A DNA stretch of 64,000 nucleotides from Sipunculus nudus (lineage: Eukaryota; Annelida; Sipuncula; Golfingiida; Sipunculidae): contig CM049320.1 of assembly GCA_026874595.1 (NCBI GenBank), positions 19,165,214 through 19,229,213 of the forward strand, in the 5' to 3' direction. Positions within the stretch are counted from its first letter, which is position 1. Each line of letters opens with the position of its first letter. The translations under genes were made by a program, and so were the position numbers. Under the pieces are notes generated by a model, which was not told where the DNA came from, did not search any database, and worked only from the letters and a program-made list of their open reading frames with translations. Below are positions 36,156 to 49,667 of the stretch, in pieces.

Positions 36156-36589
36156 AAGATGGTTCAAAATATCTTCATTAAATAGTCAAGTATGTTATAA
36201 ATCTGGCAACAAACCATATACAGGTAGCTTGACACACACATGGTCTTACTTTGTTGTCAGTGGTGCATCACTGAGCATATTGATGGCTCACACCCTGTGA
36301 TGTTTGTCGATTTCATTTGCAGTGCCAAGTCACTGCATGAGCACTATATGACATCACATGAATCGTGATTTCATTCGGTACTGTTGTGTTAATGAGTACC
36401 AGTACACTGAACACCAGGCACATAAAAATGAGCCCATCCTATTAAGTAAGTGTAAAGCAACATTGCCCACAGCCGATTAACATGAACATTAAATGATATG
36501 TCATATTATGTTTATGTTGGACTCTGTATCTTGGACTCTGGATGATTACCTTTGTGGCCAGTTGAAAAAAGATAATATAAAATCAGTTA

Positions 36590-36815
36590 TTGTATCAAAG
36601 TTAATTGACAGGGCAGTGAAATTTAACAAGTTAAATCACATCTGTGAATGTGACCTAATTTCGGGTTTCCTAGGAGATTTCAACAGGACCAGTCTTGGTA
36701 TTGTTACAATTTTTATCCTGCAAATGGACATGTAGCTGGACAAAGGATCACTTATTATATATAAGACAGTCACCATCACCATAGCTTAGCTTGACTGAAA
36801 GTCAGCTGAGCTTAA
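36590..36815 (+). mobile_element. Helentron-like 3' fragment
   Basis: GTGACCTAATTTCGGGTTTC matches the 336-bp unit (GAGACCTAATTTCTGGTTTC). It is followed by GGACAAAGGATCAC and ends with TAGCTTAGCTTGACTGAAAG and TCAGCTGAGCTTAA. Confidence 0.55.
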
Positions 36816-36879
36816 TTCAGGTGTGTTGAAATATCACTTTGATATTAAACTGACAAAAAAGGTTTTATTGATATAGCAG

Positions 36880-37570
36880 AACTGTGTCAAGACTTAAATT
36901 CTGGACAAGGTTGTCAATGCTAGCATTATATATCCATTAGCTTGTCAGCTGGATGCACACATATTTGGAAGTAGAGAATATATATATATATATATATATA
37001 ACATTCACAGCAGAAATTTTATCATCTCAAAGCTGAATTGAGATTAACTCATGACGGGTCTATTAAGGTTGTAAATGAGACAAATAAGATCAAAGTAACA
37101 AGTTTTCATTTTTAAATCCTCTGTGAACATGGTTGAAACATTTTGTCTATCAAATTTTATTTCAAAGTAATCCCATTCACAAGAAATCCTGAAGATTTCA
37201 CCTTGAAGATCAAGGAGCATTATGGAATCAGTGTAAGCCAAACTTGAGGGGAAAATCTACATCAGTTTAAAAGTTACAGGTTTCACAATTACACTAGATT
37301 TCTAAAGATTGGACCTTGAATATCAAGGTTAAGCTCTCATTAGTTTACCCTGAAATCCTCCAATAATATGGCAGAAACAACAGGCATGTCAAATTTGAAG
37401 AAAAACTTATTCAGTACTTAAAAAGGTTATAGGGGTCATAATAATCATAAGATTACTGCACATCTGACCTTAAGAATCAAGGTCAAGTTAAACAGGTTCT
37501 AATTTCCTTTCAAGAATATATATATGGTCGAAACAAATGGTGCATCAAATTTAATTGAGGGGAAAATATG
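36880..37570 (+). repeat. Diverged repeat related to 16740-17720, with AT microsatellite
   Basis: Contains CAAAGTAACAAGTTTTCATT, TCACCTTGAAGATCAAGGAG and GACCTTGAATATCAAGGTTA, plus AGGGGTCATAATAATC, as in the 16.7-17.7 kb array. A (TA)n run occupies 36979-37000. Confidence 0.5.
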
Positions 37571-38406
37571 CAATACTTTTTTCTTTAAAGATTTTTTTGG
37601 TGGGGGTAAAATTTTTTACTGCCTCCATTTTTTATGCAGTCTTATCTATTTCTTATTATCTAAGTATGTAGGTTCGGTTAAGGTTGGACTACCTGACAGG
37701 GCAGTAGCACTCACTTCCTAACATAATTATTTATGTATCCTGGTGTCACCCAGGCCCAGTAACTACCGCACTTGCAGGCTTATACTGTAGAGTCTGAGGC
37801 TTATATTTTAGAAACTCTTAGTGTATGGCTATATCAGACTCAATATATGGCAGGGACGTGACTAATATTATTCAATTACATCAGGCTCATTAGAGAGGTA
37901 GCCATACTCTGAGCTCCACCATATAAGGGAATGGGCAGCTCTGTAATTGTCACAGCATGGCATATTTAACATGAACTGCAGACTGCCACTGTGGCTGTAG
38001 TATATTATTTAATAATTTATATATAATTATAATAATATATATATTTTTGTGGGGATTAAACTGAATGAAAGATTAATTCTTGAGGTCATAAATTAACCAA
38101 TATAGATGTATTCTATTTCATTTATGAATCATCCTTTATAGCGCACTTCAGATCATACTCTACGATTTTAACTATATTTAAATTAGATTCAATTTAAATC
38201 TGATGTGCAATGATCATGTTAGCCATGTTCATTTATATATATTAGTATTACTACCGGATACGAATGTAAAATGACTTAAAGGCATGTCAACTGTGGGATT
38301 TTTTTTTGGGGGGGGGGGATTAAGGGGCTGTGTGCATATAGGTACGTATTAGTCCTTGAGGTCTGGGTGTTAATTAATAGCAAGGCAAATATCGCAAGGT
38401 TTCACG

Positions 38407-38431
38407 CCCCCCCCCCCCCCCCCCCCCCCCC
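38407..38431. repeat. Poly-C run, 25 bases
   Basis: Uninterrupted C25, flanked by TTCACG and AATCCAAGAC. A G9-10 run lies about 90 bases upstream at 38310. Confidence 0.95.
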
Positions 38432-41400
38432 AATCCAAGACCTCCCACTAGTACAACACGCTTCAGGGAGCCGATACTAAGCTATGCCTAGAAGTCGTAT
38501 TTCAACGACCACAGCTTGCTCCTTGGTTAACGAAGAGCTGTAAACTGTCTTGGACACACGAAATTTCAAATGACACAAATTTCCACTGACCTGATTTTAA
38601 TCTCCTGGTCGCTACATAGGTCTTTTTCATTCAGTTTTTTTTCATAAAATGTCCGTTAATTGTGCGACACAGTTCCAAAAGCCTTGAATTCCCATTTGAA
38701 GCTGTAACCCTGATCGGCCCCTGGCGGTGAGACCAATCATGACGTTTTGGAAATCCCCTAAACTGCTAAGGACACACACTAAAACGCGGACCCAAACTGA
38801 GAAACCCGGCGCCCATTACAACTTATGAGATATACCGGTAAACCTTACTTTGGAAGTTTCTATTAACAATAGGTCAGTTAATAGTAATGATCCTGAATCT
38901 GATTTTATAATAAAGACAGTTTCTAGCCGGCCTTTAACGCATCAATGGTTAGGTAGGCCTGAAGGTAAAACTCTTTTCGGAAGAATTTTTAAGACAAGTT
39001 TGTAAAGATTGCTCATAAATCCCCCACTAATCCGGACCCTTTTAAGCGCCCTTATCAAACGAAGTATTATGGAACTTAACATATTTTTCCAGTGAGTAGA
39101 ATCATCAATGAATAGGCCTGCTACTCGAACTTTTCACAAAATTAACACTAAGGCCTACCGGTATACTATATAAAAATGGGATATCATAGGCTATTTTAAA
39201 AGTAGTTCTACTTAGGCCTACGTGTGGTCTAGCAAAGTAACGGTATTTTTTTTCCACATTAGGGGGCCTATAGGCCTACGTATCCTGGGATCAACACAAT
39301 ATGTAGGCCCTATTCTCAAGAGGTAGAAAATAGTGTTTTCCACATAAGTATAAGTTCACGAATGAATACCTTTACTAGTAAACAGATATAGGCCTATATA
39401 TACCCCTGAAACTCTGATTTCTGATAAAAGGGTCAATTCTGTACGTGCAGGATATCGTATCATAGACCTACATAAGATCTATTTTTCTTCATTTTATAAA
39501 CACCTTTAAATAATCATGGATATGTTTAGTGATCGAATAAATATCTTAATATATAAATATCTTTGCTATAACATAAAAAGTAATGATTTTAATATTCAAA
39601 CTGCGTGGTACAGTTGAAATGATCGCATGATGTAAATCAACATAGAAATAAAAAAAAACTTAATAGTGCATTCAATCCCCTTGGTTTTAAAGAATATCTA
39701 TGGATGTATTTTCTTTTTAGCATTAAAGAATACTTGCGAAAAAAATGTTAAAACATATCACAGATGGATTTAATTTATAGGGGTAAATCGGCCCTTTTAA
39801 AGAACTTTTTTTATTTTATTTATTAATTTTTATTATTATTTTTTTTTGCTTGACAATGTGTATCTTATAATTTACCTGACAACTGATTTCTTTGAAGATT
39901 ATATATAGGCCAAACTACTGTATGAATTAATCAATGCCATGGCAATTTAAGTGTTATTGCATGATTTGTATGAATTATTTGTTTTTCAATAAATCAGATT
40001 AGATTAAATGATTTTCGTTAACGTAAGCCATTTGATGTAAACTAATTCCCCATGCTGAAAATATCAATTGTTGTAATTTATATTTCACACTGCATAACAT
40101 TACAAAACGAACTGAGCGAAACTCCATGAAACCCCACGAAACCAATCTGACGTGTGATGCGTATATTTTGGATACTATGCATACCGGCCTTCTCGGCTTA
40201 CTATAGTGGTCTCAATGTATTTAAGGGAATCCAGTATATAGCGTTACTTTTCCTGCTAAACTCTACAATGCTTGTCAGGTTTCTGGTGTGACTCATGACG
40301 GTGCTGTTATGTCAGAGATAAACGAGAGTTAAACCAAACATTCATCGGTACCAAAGGAAGATCAGGTAATCCATTCGATTGAGTGTGTGTGTGTGTGTGA
40401 GGGTGGGTGAGGGTGTGTTTGTGTATGTGCAGAGAAAAGACAGCTATCGTGTAGCAGAATTTCAGTCAAAAGTCACAAAACTAGACTAAGTAATACAAAT
40501 TTATTATAGTTCCATAAAATACATTCGCAATTGTAGAATTTTCAACACAGTTTTTATGATCTGTGATTCAGGCATAGTACAAAACAAATGGAAATATACA
40601 CACATACATAGAAGTATATATCGAAATATACACACATAGAAGTATATTTCATATAACAAGATATATCTTTATTTTCATGACTCCTAGCAGTTCACTATAA
40701 AGAGTACAAGGTTTTTTTGATGGTATATATATATATAAATTATAATGAACACATGGGGGCTCCTGCATATATTTCTGAGCTTACCGTTCGATAGTATATA
40801 AACCGACAAGGTCTCTCAGATCAGATGGTCCAAACCAGCTGGTAGTACCTGGACATTTCAAGCTATGCTACGAGCTTGTTTTATGCATGGCCTAGATATT
40901 GGATTAAACCAACTTTGCAGTTACTGTCGATAAAATTTACAAAACATGTCAAAAACACTCGTTTTTCTTTTATAAATGCATTGTTATTATTAGTACAAAG
41001 CATGTATTTCTGAATAAACTTATCTTGCAGATCAAACATGAAGATTCATCGTCCGTCACAGAACAATGTTTTGTTTTTGATATCCCTATTATTTGATATT
41101 TGTGATGTACAAATACTAATTCCAATCATAGATAATTCCTGGTATATTATTGCTCTACTTCTCTCGCATTACAAAAAAAATATAATATCTGAAGATATAT
41201 AAACCTGTTTCTTCATAATAAGTAAGAACAATGCAGTATATTGCCACTGGATTTTAGACTTCCAACCATGGACTTGTAGATAGTTTCTAAACAATTCACT
41301 ATTTTTCTAAAAAAAATAAATTAGAAAACCCATACCTCAAACACTTATTAATACAATATCTTTAATATGTGGAGATCCACTGAGATAGCATTGACATGTT

Positions 41401-42026
41401 TTCTACTAAAGAATCTCATCTTGACATCCACTGATAATTATATAATACGTCATGATAGTCTTTAAACTGAACACGTTTAAGACATTAGAGTGAAGCAATG
41501 CTAAAAGCGTGTATAAGGCACAATAATGAACTGAATTTTGATTATATAGTGTGTGTGTGTGTGTTTGCACAAATGAAAATTTCTTACAATATAGTCCAAG
41601 TATGATAAAAAAAAATCAATTGCACAGAGTGACATGGTGATGCTGTCCACCATCATAGAAGGATCAGTTCCAAAGAAATCTTGCACAAATGAGCTTGTCA
41701 TGGCCACGGTTATCGCAATATGTTGAAAGCAGAAGACAAGGTCACATAAAATGACTGTCAGTGGTATATATATATTGAAGGAGACTTCAAGTCAGTATAA
41801 TTCTAGTCAGTATAGTACAAGGCTGCTTGATCAAGTTTTAGGACAACACTTGGTGATAGTGACCTGATTTCAGGAAATGGTGCTAAGATTGCATAATGCA
41901 TAACTAATAAACAACAATAATGTTGTGTCATTCATCATCTTCGTTACATCAGTATATACTGCTAATAGATGATCTCTCTGAGATAAAAGCTTGTACGTGC
42001 TTGCAACAAGTGAACTTAGACGGTAC

Positions 42027-42027
<1 letters not shown>

Positions 42028-42079
<52 letters not shown>
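42028..42079. repeat. (TA)n microsatellite
   Basis: About 26 uninterrupted TA dinucleotides, just downstream of the peptidase pseudogene. Confidence 0.95.
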
Positions 42080-42082
<3 letters not shown>

Positions 42083-42560
42083 AGTTTACATGTAATATTT
42101 GATATCAGATATATTAGGTGAGTGAGGTGTAGTTGGGAATGTCGAAGTAACTTAAGAAGTTTTATCCTCACAGTCTTACGACTGATCACTGTTTACTGAC
42201 TCAATGACTGTTAGCGACTCAAAGATGATAAACTTGGCTTTGAGGTATGATCGTCCATATATGGAACTCCTGGAAAATTTAAATGTTTCCTCGAGAATAA
42301 CACATTTCTCTTAAGATTACGTGATGAACTGAGCATACGTGAAGGAAGTTTATACAAAAACGGTTATAATCGACCTCTTAGCAGATTGTAACATAAAAGA
42401 GTCTCGGTCCTCTCGGTGACCCTAAGCAAATTAAACTTAAAGAGCAAAGATCAGCAAAATGCAAAACAATAGATATTGTGTAGCAAAACAAAAAGTGAAA
42501 TCCAATAAGAATGCCCCCGCGGGAGGAGGATAAGGAACTGATAATAGTCAACATAAATTG

Positions 42561-43382
42561 TCACGCTTGGGAATGGAGTTTACGGAGTTCATCTCCCTTA
42601 TCTGGCAACACATTAAAGTGTTCATGTGCATGCATCATCACTTCAATAATCTTATCACCATATTCAATGAGAAATTTATTATCACTTTGTATGTCTTTGT
42701 TTTTAATAAACCCTTTATGAATAGCCACAACCTTTCCCATATTATCAAAAAATTGGAGACCCACTACAACCATGGAACGAGGAACACTGATAAGCAATAT
42801 GTTCCTTGGCTCCAATAAGCATTGATCCCTGATCGCTTCATTTATCTCTGTTTTCTGAGATGAAATTTTGGACATTTATAACTGTCATATTTGTGTCAAA
42901 CATTTAATCCGTCTTGCTGTGGAATCCAATCATATGGATTGGTCGTCCGGTTTGAGGTGGATTTCCATAGTTCTCAAGGTGATCGATATAGTTATGTTTA
43001 TTGTGTATATTGATCAGAGCAAGAAAGGCATAGTCCAAAACCGAAGAGTATGCTAAGACCTTTCCAACACCAAAGAATGTAGACTGGTTTCCTGTGTGAT
43101 TGTAAAATGTAACTGTCACGCCTTCCTCTACTCTCTTGTCTGAAACATCTTGGGTATTAGGAATAAATGGCTCAATAACATGCCAGCAAGTACATACTAC
43201 ACCTTGATTGATATTAAATCCTGTACCAATATGTTCATGGTTAAAGTTGATACAACAAACAGACAGTTGTTGAGTGTACAGAAAATGCATTGTTTTGCTA
43301 TGTATCAATTGATCTGACGGCCTAGAAAACGTTCCACAATCTTCCAGCATCGGCTTTCCTTCCTCAGGACTTCTTTGGTAAT
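42561..43382 (-). pseudogene. Trypsin-like serine peptidase exon, disrupted
   Basis: Acceptor TTTTCAG at 43383, entry phase 1. A 148-residue open stretch (from 43350) holds IGTGFNINQGVVCTCWHVI, where H is the catalytic His, and SSVLDYAFLAL with the catalytic Asp, as in chymotrypsin-fold Trypsin_2 peptidases. The catalytic Ser motif GCSGSP lies at 42754-42771 in the same frame, but only after the TAA at 42904 and the TGA at 42838 (AAA-TGA-AGC, compatible with a CGA to TGA change). A six-base homopolymer at 42747-42752 then shifts the frame, after which DNMGKVVAIHKGF and the C-terminus follow to the TGA at 42561-42563. A 104-residue open frame (42875-42561) crosses this region out of frame and so lacks the Ser motif. 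Confidence 0.8.
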
Positions 43383-43880
43383 CTGAAAAGAAAAAGGAAT
43401 TTCTCTTTGCTGAATATTACTGCTGAATGGTCTTAAGAATTTTTATAGTTAATTTAAACACAATATCTGTTTATCAGTTAATAGCTGCATCTATCATTTT
43501 ATTTAAGACAAGACACAAGTGACGCCTGGGGCTCTGCTGCCAAATCTGGCCTAGCTAAAGGTTTGTTGTTATTGTATCGAAAAATGAAATACTTTATAGC
43601 TTATTTATTCATTAAATGCATGAAAGTGCAGTAAGGGTAGAGAGTAGTAAAACCATGGACAGTGCTCGAAATATCTGTTCAAGGAACGTTAAAGAATGAA
43701 TGAAAAGCTGTAAAACGTATTTCAGAGTCTTCAATTACCCTTCATTAGTAATGACATAAATGATCAGTACATATAGTTACACTCACAACTTGTACTGTGG
43801 ATTGTTTTTCAGTACAATAGACACACATATCTTCATAAAGGATGACAAACGTTCGAGTGCAAAATCAGTATTTACATTAC

Positions 43881-43934
43881 CTCCACTGTATGATGGGAGG
43901 GGTCCTCCAGTGACGTCCCAAGCGCCTAATTTTA
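43881..43934 (-). pseudogene. Hinge exon of the GGPLP type in the CARD-peptidase locus
   Basis: 54 nt, acceptor TTTTTCAG, donor GTAATG, phase 1 both ends, itself undamaged. It reads KLGAWDVTGGPLPSYSG and pairs with the caspase-gene exon at 27484-27531. It lies 498 bases upstream of the peptidase exon. Confidence 0.62.
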
Positions 43935-44976
43935 CTGAAAAAAAAAATCATTATAGAATTTAAATAACAATTATATTTAATTTAATCTGATATTTCAGTG
44001 AAAGGCATTAACATTCTGAAATGCCCCTTAATATCTGCAATTTGAGCCGATTAATTTGGCGTTACACTCGTATGACTTTGTAATCATATACCCAAAGTCT
44101 TGGGATTTTGTGTTGGTGAAATAGTTGTGACATAATTCTTGTTAGAATGACAGATTATACCATAGAAACTGATGTGGCCTGATTTGAATTTCTCAAGTAG
44201 AACATTAACTCTATGCTATAAAGAGTTGAAACTATATGGACATTTGTACGTTTTATATGGGAAACACGTGTTTTTGCAAATGGGTACATCAGTTATGTGT
44301 ATCCCGATAGGCATTATGTTCAGACATAAGAAAACAATGGGAGCTTGTGACCATGAATACTCTTAGATAAAGACAACACCCAACTGTTATATTCTTGGTG
44401 ATTTTATTTTATATTGTTCTTTATCTTTCAATTCTGCTATTTGCCGAAGTATTAGACTGGTAAATGTGTGATATGAATTGTCTTATAGTTTTCCTTGAGT
44501 CTTTTATAAACATTACCGGTAAATCTATGTGAGGCAATGTAAATATAAACGAAATAATTACATGTTTAAAGAATTCTTTTTAAATTTAAAGGGTATACCT
44601 GAAGTCTTTCCTGGTATAGTTCACAGATGAAATTTTTAATCCTAATCAATTATTCGGATTAACTATGAGAGTAAAATTTTAACGAATCAGAATTCTCTTA
44701 CTGTAACATATTTTGTATTTTTCATTGTATTTTTCTTTATATATCATCTTCTTTATATGACAGCAACTTTACAAATTGACCATGATCTTCATTTCTCCGC
44801 AGTTTTTAAATACAGTATATCCTGACCATCTCACTCTAGCGACCATCTAAACAACGACCACCTTTTTTACGGGTCCCGATTCCTTTCCCCCTTTATGTAA
44901 GGACTCCCTTAGACAATCAAATCAAATACGACCAGTTTATCGAGATTGTGATGGCGATCGTAATTTCGAGGTTCTA

Positions 44977-44979
<3 letters not shown>

Positions 44980-45042
<63 letters not shown>

Positions 45043-45060
45043 ATATATTTATATATATTT
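44980..45060. repeat. (TA)n microsatellite with interruptions
   Basis: Long AT alternation with TTTATATA interruptions, in the intron between hinge exons at 43.9 and 45.8 kb. Confidence 0.95.
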
Positions 45061-45205
45061 AAAAATAAAAACGGAGTTAATCACTCCAATATACAATCAT
45101 TCTTAAGACGAACAGCATGAAGTATATAAGGGTCAAGTTGGGTAATTTAGTCTGCAGTTACATTTATAACGACCGGCTGATAAGTGAGATGACAAATAAT
45201 GCTTT

Positions 45206-45208
<3 letters not shown>

Positions 45209-45265
<57 letters not shown>

Positions 45266-45273
45266 CCATATAT

Positions 45274-45330
<57 letters not shown>
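45209..45330. repeat. Compound (CT)n-(TA)n microsatellite
   Basis: A (CT)n block from about 45210 to 45242 runs directly into (TA)n to about 45328, interrupted by CCATA and AAATA. Confidence 0.95.
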
Positions 45331-45331
<1 letters not shown>

Positions 45332-45797
45332 TCAGGTTCTGCTACTAAGCTCTCTTCTCTGTCTAAAATAAAATAAAAGATAAAATATTATAAATTCAAG
45401 GTCTAGGCTCTATCAACTTCAGGTCATGATGAGCACTGCAGTCAAGAAAGATCCCTCGCGACAGAAGTGACCACTTCTATGAAGAGAAGTATGTGAACAA
45501 TTTGGAGCATTTTTTGTAATTCAACTTTCTATATTCCATACTCCCGATAACATCGCACTGGGGATACTGGCGCTTTTAATAGAATTACCTTCTGAACATA
45601 AATAAATCTTGGATATTTGTTGTTAATTTTAGTCAGAGGGAAAATCAACGTTTACATGCAGACTGCTCTTTATTTTAATTTGGCATTTGTTACCTGCTTG
45701 TTCGGGGGGGTATAACAAAAACTGTCAATGATAAGGAGCAGTTACAATAATTGTAAACTATTTTGACATGGTTCTCAACATTTCAGCTTACACTTAC

Positions 45798-45851
45798 ATG
45801 TATTTGGTACTGGTCGCACTGAAGATGCTTGGCCTCTCCCTTTCATGGCGT
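45798..45851 (-). pseudogene. Hinge exon of the AMxxx type
   Basis: 54 nt, acceptor CCAACAG, donor GTAAGT, phase 1 both ends, undamaged. It reads AMKGRGQASSVRPVPNT. It is related to the exons at 31118, 49581 and 50555 by its start and its Gln/Pro/Ser/Thr content. Confidence 0.6.
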
Positions 45852-46379
45852 CTGTTGGACAAGGGACTTCAGCTGCTCGGCGCTCAGCTGAAATTGATTA
45901 TGATGTTAAGCCTGACATATTGAAATGCGGCGACAGCTACATGTTTGTTTATCATTATCTGAAAAATGTACACAATACTTATATTTGGAGTTGTACGTGT
46001 ACTTTTATTGGCTACATGAATGATGCAGGAGCTCAACTGAAGTTGGCCCTGAAGGTAAATATTTTAAACGAGACGACTTATGTTGAGCATTTGCCGGAAG
46101 TTGAAATATAAAATAAAGACAGAGACATGAAGAGAGGGGAACAAGTGAAAACAGTAAATTGAATAAGCTATGTTCTGGGAGAGTAGAAACATTAACACTT
46201 TTATGTATTAATGCTGATATTGAAAAGTCACGGACAAACAGACAGAGAGACAGAACATATTTTCCGGATTTATTTTAACTTTATGCCTAACTTTGCTAAT
46301 ACTTTATAGAATCACATATCACTAAAAAACAAGCAGGCAGGAGAAGTTGACAACAACAGACGAACAGAAAGACATAACG

Positions 46380-47240
46380 ACAGACTGACACATCTGAGAT
46401 GACAATTGACTATACCACCTCATGGTAAAACCATAGAGAAAGAAAATGAACTATAGTTTACGTAGATATGTCTTTTTTGACGAAGTTAAGACGAAAATAA
46501 AATGCTGAACTTTTCAAAAACCTTAACCTTTGTTCTATATTGACCAAAAACTAAAGGCTTATGAAGTTTTATTTGTGTATGAACTGTATAATTTTTAGAG
46601 CGATTGCTCGAGAATTGTGGCCTGTTTATCATAATAAGTGAAATCTAGTTATATCCCGTTTTAATTTCGATAAAATTCGAGTTAAACTGACCCAGTGCTG
46701 CCTGAACCGAAAACTAAACCTCTTAACTTTAAAAATGACAACGTAAGAAGAATGAGACTCCACATTTTGGAATATAATGAATTGTCTACAAAAATGCGTA
46801 ACCATGGTGACAGCATATTGATGCAGCTACACATCAGTAGGAAGGCCATGGAATGTAAAAAAAAAAAAGAATGAGCTACATTTTCTGCGGCTACAATAAA
46901 TTTTGACGAAGATATGAAGAAAAAAGAAAAACATTTTGTAGTTTCTGATGACTTTGACCTATTTACACTAAACAACATCATACTTCTATAACTTAAGGTT
47001 TTCTATTAACAGTATAACATTCATTGGGATTGTTAAAAAAAAATCTTGCCTGTGGAATATCATATGACAATTGACTAGACCATCTATTGGAGAAAGCATA
47101 CAAGAACGAAATGAGCTATGCTTTATGTAGATAGGCCTCTCTTTGACGAAGTTATGACGAAAATAAAATTTTAATGTTTTTCGAAGACCTTGATCTTCGA
47201 CTATATTGACCAATAGGCAAAGTTGTGGCCAGTAGAGTAG
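46380..47240 (+). repeat. Diverged tandem repeat, three units
   Basis: TTTTTTGACGAAGTTAAGACGAAAATAA near 46475 recurs as TTTTGACGAAGATATGAAGA near 46900 and TTTGACGAAGTTATGACGAA near 47142. The first and third units also share GACAATTGACTA and TATATTGACCAA. Open frames on the minus strand here are not gene-like. Confidence 0.55.
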
Positions 47241-48639
47241 GGACAAAAATCGTGAATAACAAACACACAATCATACATATGCAACTGACCAACATGTTTG
47301 CATAAATCTTGGATTTCCGGCAAGCAATAATAACAAATTGATAAAGAAGTCTGAAAGGAAGAGATAATATAGGCCATAGTTGATATGATTGGTATGAATT
47401 GATTAGTAAGGCATTGCTGCAAAATGATATCTTGTTATCTGACAATTGATTGGTTTGTTGACACATATCTTCAGCTAGATCCTCACTTTTTATTATACCA
47501 TGGTATTGTCAATTAAAAAAAAACACAGTTGCAATACACAGGTGCAAGGGCTCAATGGCGGGGGAGGGGGAGGGGGATTGCTGGGAGTTACAACACCTCT
47601 TCATATATATAGAGGAAATGAAATTTAATTCAACATTGCTTAAAGGAAAAAAAATTGATTCATGATTATTAAATAGTCATTAAAGTCATTTTATTTCCCA
47701 ATCTTCTGATGCAGAAAATTCTAAACAAAGCTATGCTTTAGATCCTTAGATCCAAAATTCTAAATTGCACCATTATTGATCTATAATTTTGCTCATATAT
47801 TTTCACAAGATGTAAAATGTTCGGTTTAATTTTATTTTGTTAAAATTTGTCAAACATCCCACATTACCTCCGGATTACTCCGTAGAATTACTATCTAAAT
47901 TAAAAGATTTGTACATTGGAGTGGAAACAGCTTTATAAAAAATACAGTTCAACCAATAACAATATTAGCAGTACACCAGGTGAAAATTGCTGTGTGGGGG
48001 GGGGGGGGATAGGAGGGATGGGTGATATTTGGTGAATTTCTGTACACCTGTGACAACAGGGGTGCTCAACAAGTGTAACATTACTAAAAAGGTTATCCAG
48101 GCAGAGCTGAAGTGACAAGAAATGGGCTGCCTGGGGCTTGACAATGCAAGCGAATACAATAGGGCCTCCAAATAAAAATTCATTTCTACCCCAGTTTTTG
48201 AGCTTTTATTTTCAAATTTAGGATTTTAAAAGTTTGATTTCTTATTTATGTATACTGTCAGAATTAAATTAATAATTTGTTTATAGAAAAAAATGAGCCA
48301 TGGTCAAATTTGGCCAAATTTTTACCCAAAAAAATGGTATAGAATTGAATCTCGATTAAATAAAGTTATATTATTGGGAACATAGTCTTCAACAATTATC
48401 TTTTTAGACGAGTAAATATATTTCCTGATTTTTGAATGTTTTATGTTTGAACCAATAACTTCAACAACTTTCACAATACTTATCTAATTTCTTGCATGTG
48501 CATAATAAGAAATATATGCATGAATGGTTATATCAAACATGAACACATCAACACAGGAGTTTCCTTAGTGGGTAGTATTGAAGAGTAACAATAGGTTTTT
48601 ACTGGAAAATGGAGGCTTTCCTTAACAAAGTCGTAGTGG

Positions 48640-48812
48640 CCAAGTTTTTGGTTGTGTAGGAGAACTTGGGGGTATCTAACTGTAAGTGGAATTTGGGATT
48701 CTTAGGCCCAACGGTTTTAAATCGTGCCTTGTTAACGGCCGGCCGGCCAGATGGCGAGACGGACAAAGGACCATCACTTTGGCCAGATGACTTATAGTCA
48801 GCTGAACTAAAT
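48640..48812 (+). mobile_element. Helentron-like 3' fragment in the CARD-peptidase locus
   Basis: Diverged unit end (TTCTTAGGCCCAACGGTTTT), then GGCCGGCCGGCCAGATGG, GACGGACAAAGGACCATCAC and the terminal TGACTTATAGTCAGCTGAAC. It lies in the intron between hinge exons 45798-45851 and 49581-49667. Confidence 0.55.
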
Positions 48813-48832
48813 AGTTAAAAAAGTACACGTAC

Positions 48833-48912
<80 letters not shown>
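48833..48912. repeat. (TA)n microsatellite
   Basis: AT alternation with single interruptions. It starts 21 bases after the Helentron-like 3' remnant. Minus-strand open frames rich in Tyr and Ile here are artefacts. Confidence 0.95.
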
Positions 48913-49580
48913 TGAAATATATATATATCAATCTGAAAGTCATAGGTTGGATCCCCCTTTTTCGTCCATTCATGTTCCATTTCCTTGTACAGTGAATAAG
49001 CATGGCTATTCTCTCTCTCAAACATATATACATATTTATGCATATATACATATACATGTACATATACATAATTTTGAGTTTTAAGGAATGTAATGTTGAT
49101 TTATAATTAAAAAAGAAAACCAGACCAAATTACTCAATATTTCTTTTCTACTTATAAATAATTTATATCCTCTGATTCAAATGAAAAAAAAAATAACCAA
49201 TAGAGAGCATAACAGGGGGAAAATTAATGGACATATTTCTTTATGATCTACAGAGCATTTTTAACCATACTGGACCTAAATCACAAAAACAATCACTGAG
49301 TGACTGCAAAGGTCCCCTTACACACTCAAAATGCTAATGTGGATCCAAAACAGAAAACGCAGAATATTATATACTGCAGTGCCAACTCCATGTCAACTCT
49401 AGAATTAAACATCTCCTCGTAATATGCCTGTATGACAACTTCTTTATGAAGCTTTAAGTAGCTTTCAGTCAATCCCATTGACACTTTTATTATGTTATAT
49501 ATTTATGTGTATATTCAGTATCAATAAAATAACAAATATCCCTTTACCATTAAAATAAATATACATTTGTCACCACTAAC

Positions 49581-49667
49581 CTGTCCTTTGGTCTTGGCAA
49601 TGTGGACTGTTCTCACTTGTATTTTTTCGTTGAGTAGCTGGTGCCTGAGTTCCCTCTCTTATTGCTT
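49581..49667 (-). pseudogene. Hinge exon, 87 nt
   Basis: Acceptor TTCAACAG, donor GTTAGT, phase 1 both ends, open throughout. It begins AIREGTQAPATQRKN and continues with TSENSPHCQDQRT. It is the longest hinge exon and shares the A-[MI]-x-E-[AG] start with its relatives. Confidence 0.6.

Larger units (their letters stand above)
36156..42560. other. Region between the two CARD loci; no gene recognised
   Basis: It holds the repeat pieces listed separately, the C25 run, a GT-rich tract at 40383-40420, a cluster of TAGGCCTA-type palindromes at 38940-39470, and AT-rich unique-looking DNA. The 5' untranslated exon and promoter of the CARD-caspase probably lie here, because its exon 1 has an upstream acceptor. 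I could not identify them. Confidence 0.5.

Noticed and set aside
42561-42875. 104-codon minus-strand frame as an independent gene
   Set aside because: Its first third is out of frame relative to the peptidase. The Ser motif GCSGSP sits in the other frame, and the C-terminal part is simply the peptidase end after a frameshift.
48807-49069. Tyr/Ile-rich minus-strand frames
   Set aside because: Translation of a (TA)n microsatellite.
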